DNA of 8,056 nt, taken from Bacteroidota bacterium (lineage in GTDB: Bacteria > Bacteroidota > Bacteroidia > B-17B0 > Aurantibacillaceae). The stretch spans positions 1 through 8,056 of the forward strand of contig JANYGR010000303.1 in NCBI GenBank assembly GCA_025359355.1. The letters are read 5' to 3'. A program made the position numbers and the translations under genes. Positions 6,829 to 8,056 of the stretch are shown here, in pieces. Below the pieces are notes generated by a model. That model was not told the origin of the DNA and did no database searches. It saw only the letters and a list, made by a program, of their open reading frames with translations. How positions within the stretch are numbered: position 1 is the stretch's first letter; the number at the start of each line of letters is the position of its first letter.

Positions 6829-7536
6829 TTATTCTTTGACAATACGTTTTACAACTTGATGTGAATCAGATATAATTCTAATTGAATACATTCCTTTTGC
6901 TAAATCAGATAGAGATAGTACTGAAATAGTATCAACTACTTTTTGACTTACTACTAATTTACCGATCGCATCATATAATTCTATTGTTGTGCTATCTAAA
7001 GACAATGTGTTTAAATTCACGTATACCAATTCTTTTGCAGGATTTGGATAAATAGATATTGCTGATGCATTAAATGCTTCTGCAATACCTGTACATAAAC
7101 TCACTGATGCCGGTTGACTTGCTGAATTACTACAATTATTTGCATCTGTATAATAATACATAATATTAAATGTTCCTGCCCCTGAAACAGATGGATTAAA
7201 CATAGAACCACTAACACCTGTTCCTGTATAAGTTCCGCCAGCTGGACTTCCCATTAACGTTACTGCAGAACTATTTACACATAATTGACTGATAGGTGCT
7301 AATGATACAGCTGGTAAATTATTAACCGTAATCGTTGCTGTTTGAGAAGAGATACTTGAACATCCTGCTAGGTTACCACTAACTGTATACACAATTGTAC
7401 TAGAAGGGTTAACAGTAATAACTGATGTATTAGCTCCTGTGTTCCAAGTATAAGAACTAACACCGCTTGCTGTTAAAGTAGCTGTTGAACCTGCACAGAT
7501 AGTTGAAGAGTTAACCGTAATTACTGGAGCACTACC
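6829..7536 (-). repeat. duplicated 708-bp C-terminal cassette, copy 2
   Basis: Partner of 2888-3595 in the protease gene, in the same orientation and same register. It encodes one Ig-like repeat, the terminal Ig-like module and the sorting domain. The two blocks of greatest identity are 7298-7349 (52 bp identical to 3357-3408) and 7448-7527 (one mismatch with 3507-3586). The repeats further upstream (7528-7947) are also collinear with protease repeats 3 and 2, but less similar apart from short blocks such as GTATTGCKNTAVG. Confidence 0.93.
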
Positions 7537-8056
7537 TACAACAATTGTTGCTGTAGCTGATTTTACACAACCTGCAACTGATGTTCCTGTTACTGTATAA
7601 TTAGTGTTTGATGTTGGACTAACTGTTAAATTTGAGCCCATAGCTCCTGTGTTCCAAGCATAAGTTGATGCGCCACTTGCTATTAAAGTTCCTGCTGAGC
7701 CTGAACAAATAGTTGTTGAATTTACAGATACTAAAGGTAAAGAATTTACAGTTACACTTCCAACTGCTGTATTCTTACAACCTGTAGTTGCGGTTCCTGT
7801 TACTGTGTAAGATGTATTATTTGTTGGTGTTGCAGAGATAGTTGATGTTGTTGCGCCTGTACTCCACCAATAGCTTGATGCACCGCTTGCTGTTAATACT
7901 GCTGAACTTCCTATACATACATTTGTATTAGTTGCTAATATAGTTGGTAAACTTAATACTGTAACCGTTGCTGTTTGAGAAGAGATGGTTGAACATCCTG
8001 CTAAGCTACCACTAACTGTAAAGACAATTGTACTAGAAGGATTAACAGCAATAACT
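6829..8056 (-). CDS. secreted Ig-repeat protein with T9SS type A sorting domain, 5' end outside window
   Basis: This is the C-terminal part (408 complete codons plus stop) of a surface or released protein. The frame stays open to the right edge, so the methionine codon at 7639-7641 is internal: it lies in the middle of an Ig-like repeat, after WNTGA, and no signal peptide follows it. From N- to C-terminus the visible part has a fragment of one repeat (7948-8056), three Ig-like repeats (7738-7947, 7528-7737, 7315-7527), a terminal Ig-like module (7087-7314) and a T9SS sorting domain (6829-7065) with IYPNPAKELVYVN and the end KRIVKE. Repeats have the C...W...C pattern. The last 235 residues are about 88% identical to the protease encoded at 2888-6445, so the two share an origin at this end. 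Whether the missing N-terminal part is also a protease cannot be told. A terminator follows the stop codon. Confidence 0.94.
   Translation of the reverse strand, partial: VIAVNPSSTIVFTVSGSLAGCSTISSQTATVTVLSLPTILATNTNVCIGSSAVLTASGASSYWWSTGATTSTISATPTNNTSYTVTGTATTGCKNTAVGSVTVNSLPLVSVNSTTICSGSAGTLIASGASTYAWNTGAMGSNLTVSPTSNTNYTVTGTSVAGCVKSATATIVVGSAPVITVNSSTICAGSTATLTASGVSSYTWNTGANTSVITVNPSSTIVYTVSGNLAGCSSISSQTATITVNNLPAVSLAPISQLCVNSSAVTLMGSPAGGTYTGTGVSGSMFNPSVSGAGTFNIMYYYTDANNCSNSASQPASVSLCTGIAEAFNASAISIYPNPAKELVYVNLNTLSLDSTTIELYDAIGKLVVSQKVVDTISVLSLSDLAKGMYSIRIISDSHQVVKRIVKE
7315..8056 (-). repeat. tandem 210-bp Ig-like repeats in the partial right-hand gene
   Basis: Units beginning at a conserved proline lie at 7738-7947, 7528-7737 and 7315-7527 (210, 210 and 213 bp), with a fourth, incomplete unit at 7948-8056. 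The unit at 7738-7947 has an unusual WW pair (7864-7869) where others have one W. The incomplete unit matches 7333-7423 at 83 of 91 bases by eye (7966-8056), much closer than to the protease repeat in the equivalent position. Confidence 0.9.

Noticed and set aside
7639..7641. ATG as start codon of a 270-residue protein
   Set aside because: The frame stays open upstream with two and a half more homologous repeats, and the residues after this methionine are not a signal peptide.

Overview
The window looks like a chromosomal segment of an AT-rich member of the Bacteroidota (Flavobacteriia, Sphingobacteriia or Chitinophagia-like; I cannot place it more closely). Three facts support this. Three consecutive minus-strand genes end in type A C-terminal sorting domains of the type IX secretion system (T9SS), with YPNP motifs and basic C-termini. 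The two complete genes begin with Sec signal peptides. The starts have no Shine-Dalgarno sequence, and upstream of the protease gene there is a TTTG / TA-rich element pair at the 19-bp spacing typical of the phylum.

Layout, left to right: positions 1-51 may be the last 16 codons of a convergent plus-strand gene. Positions 73-2736 (minus) encode an 887-residue secreted repeat protein with an unassigned N-terminal domain, an SprB-like and a PKD-like segment, six Ig-like modules and a sorting domain. Positions 2737-2887 hold its probable promoter and a perfect 34-bp palindromic terminator for the next gene. Positions 2888-6445 (minus) encode a 1185-residue M43/pappalysin-family zinc metalloprotease with a CARDB-like domain, a jelly-roll domain, a PKD domain, four Ig-like repeats at an almost exact 210-bp period, a distinct terminal Ig-like module and a sorting domain. 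Positions 6446-6828 are a 383-bp intergenic stretch with the protease promoter and the terminator of the gene to the right. Positions 6829-8056 (minus) are the 3' part of a third T9SS cargo gene whose 5' end lies beyond the window.

All three products should be exported by Sec and T9SS and either attached to the cell surface or released. A clear terminator follows the second and third genes, so the genes look like separate transcription units rather than one operon. The main point of interest is the relation between the second and third genes. Their last 235 residues are about 88% identical by eye, the repeat arrays upstream are collinear for at least two more modules, and similarity stops at the stop codons. 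At the right edge the third gene carries a module that matches its own later module instead of the one expected from the second gene. This is the signature of gene conversion or module shuffling in a surface-protein family. I found no mobile element, CRISPR array, RNA gene or known defence system.
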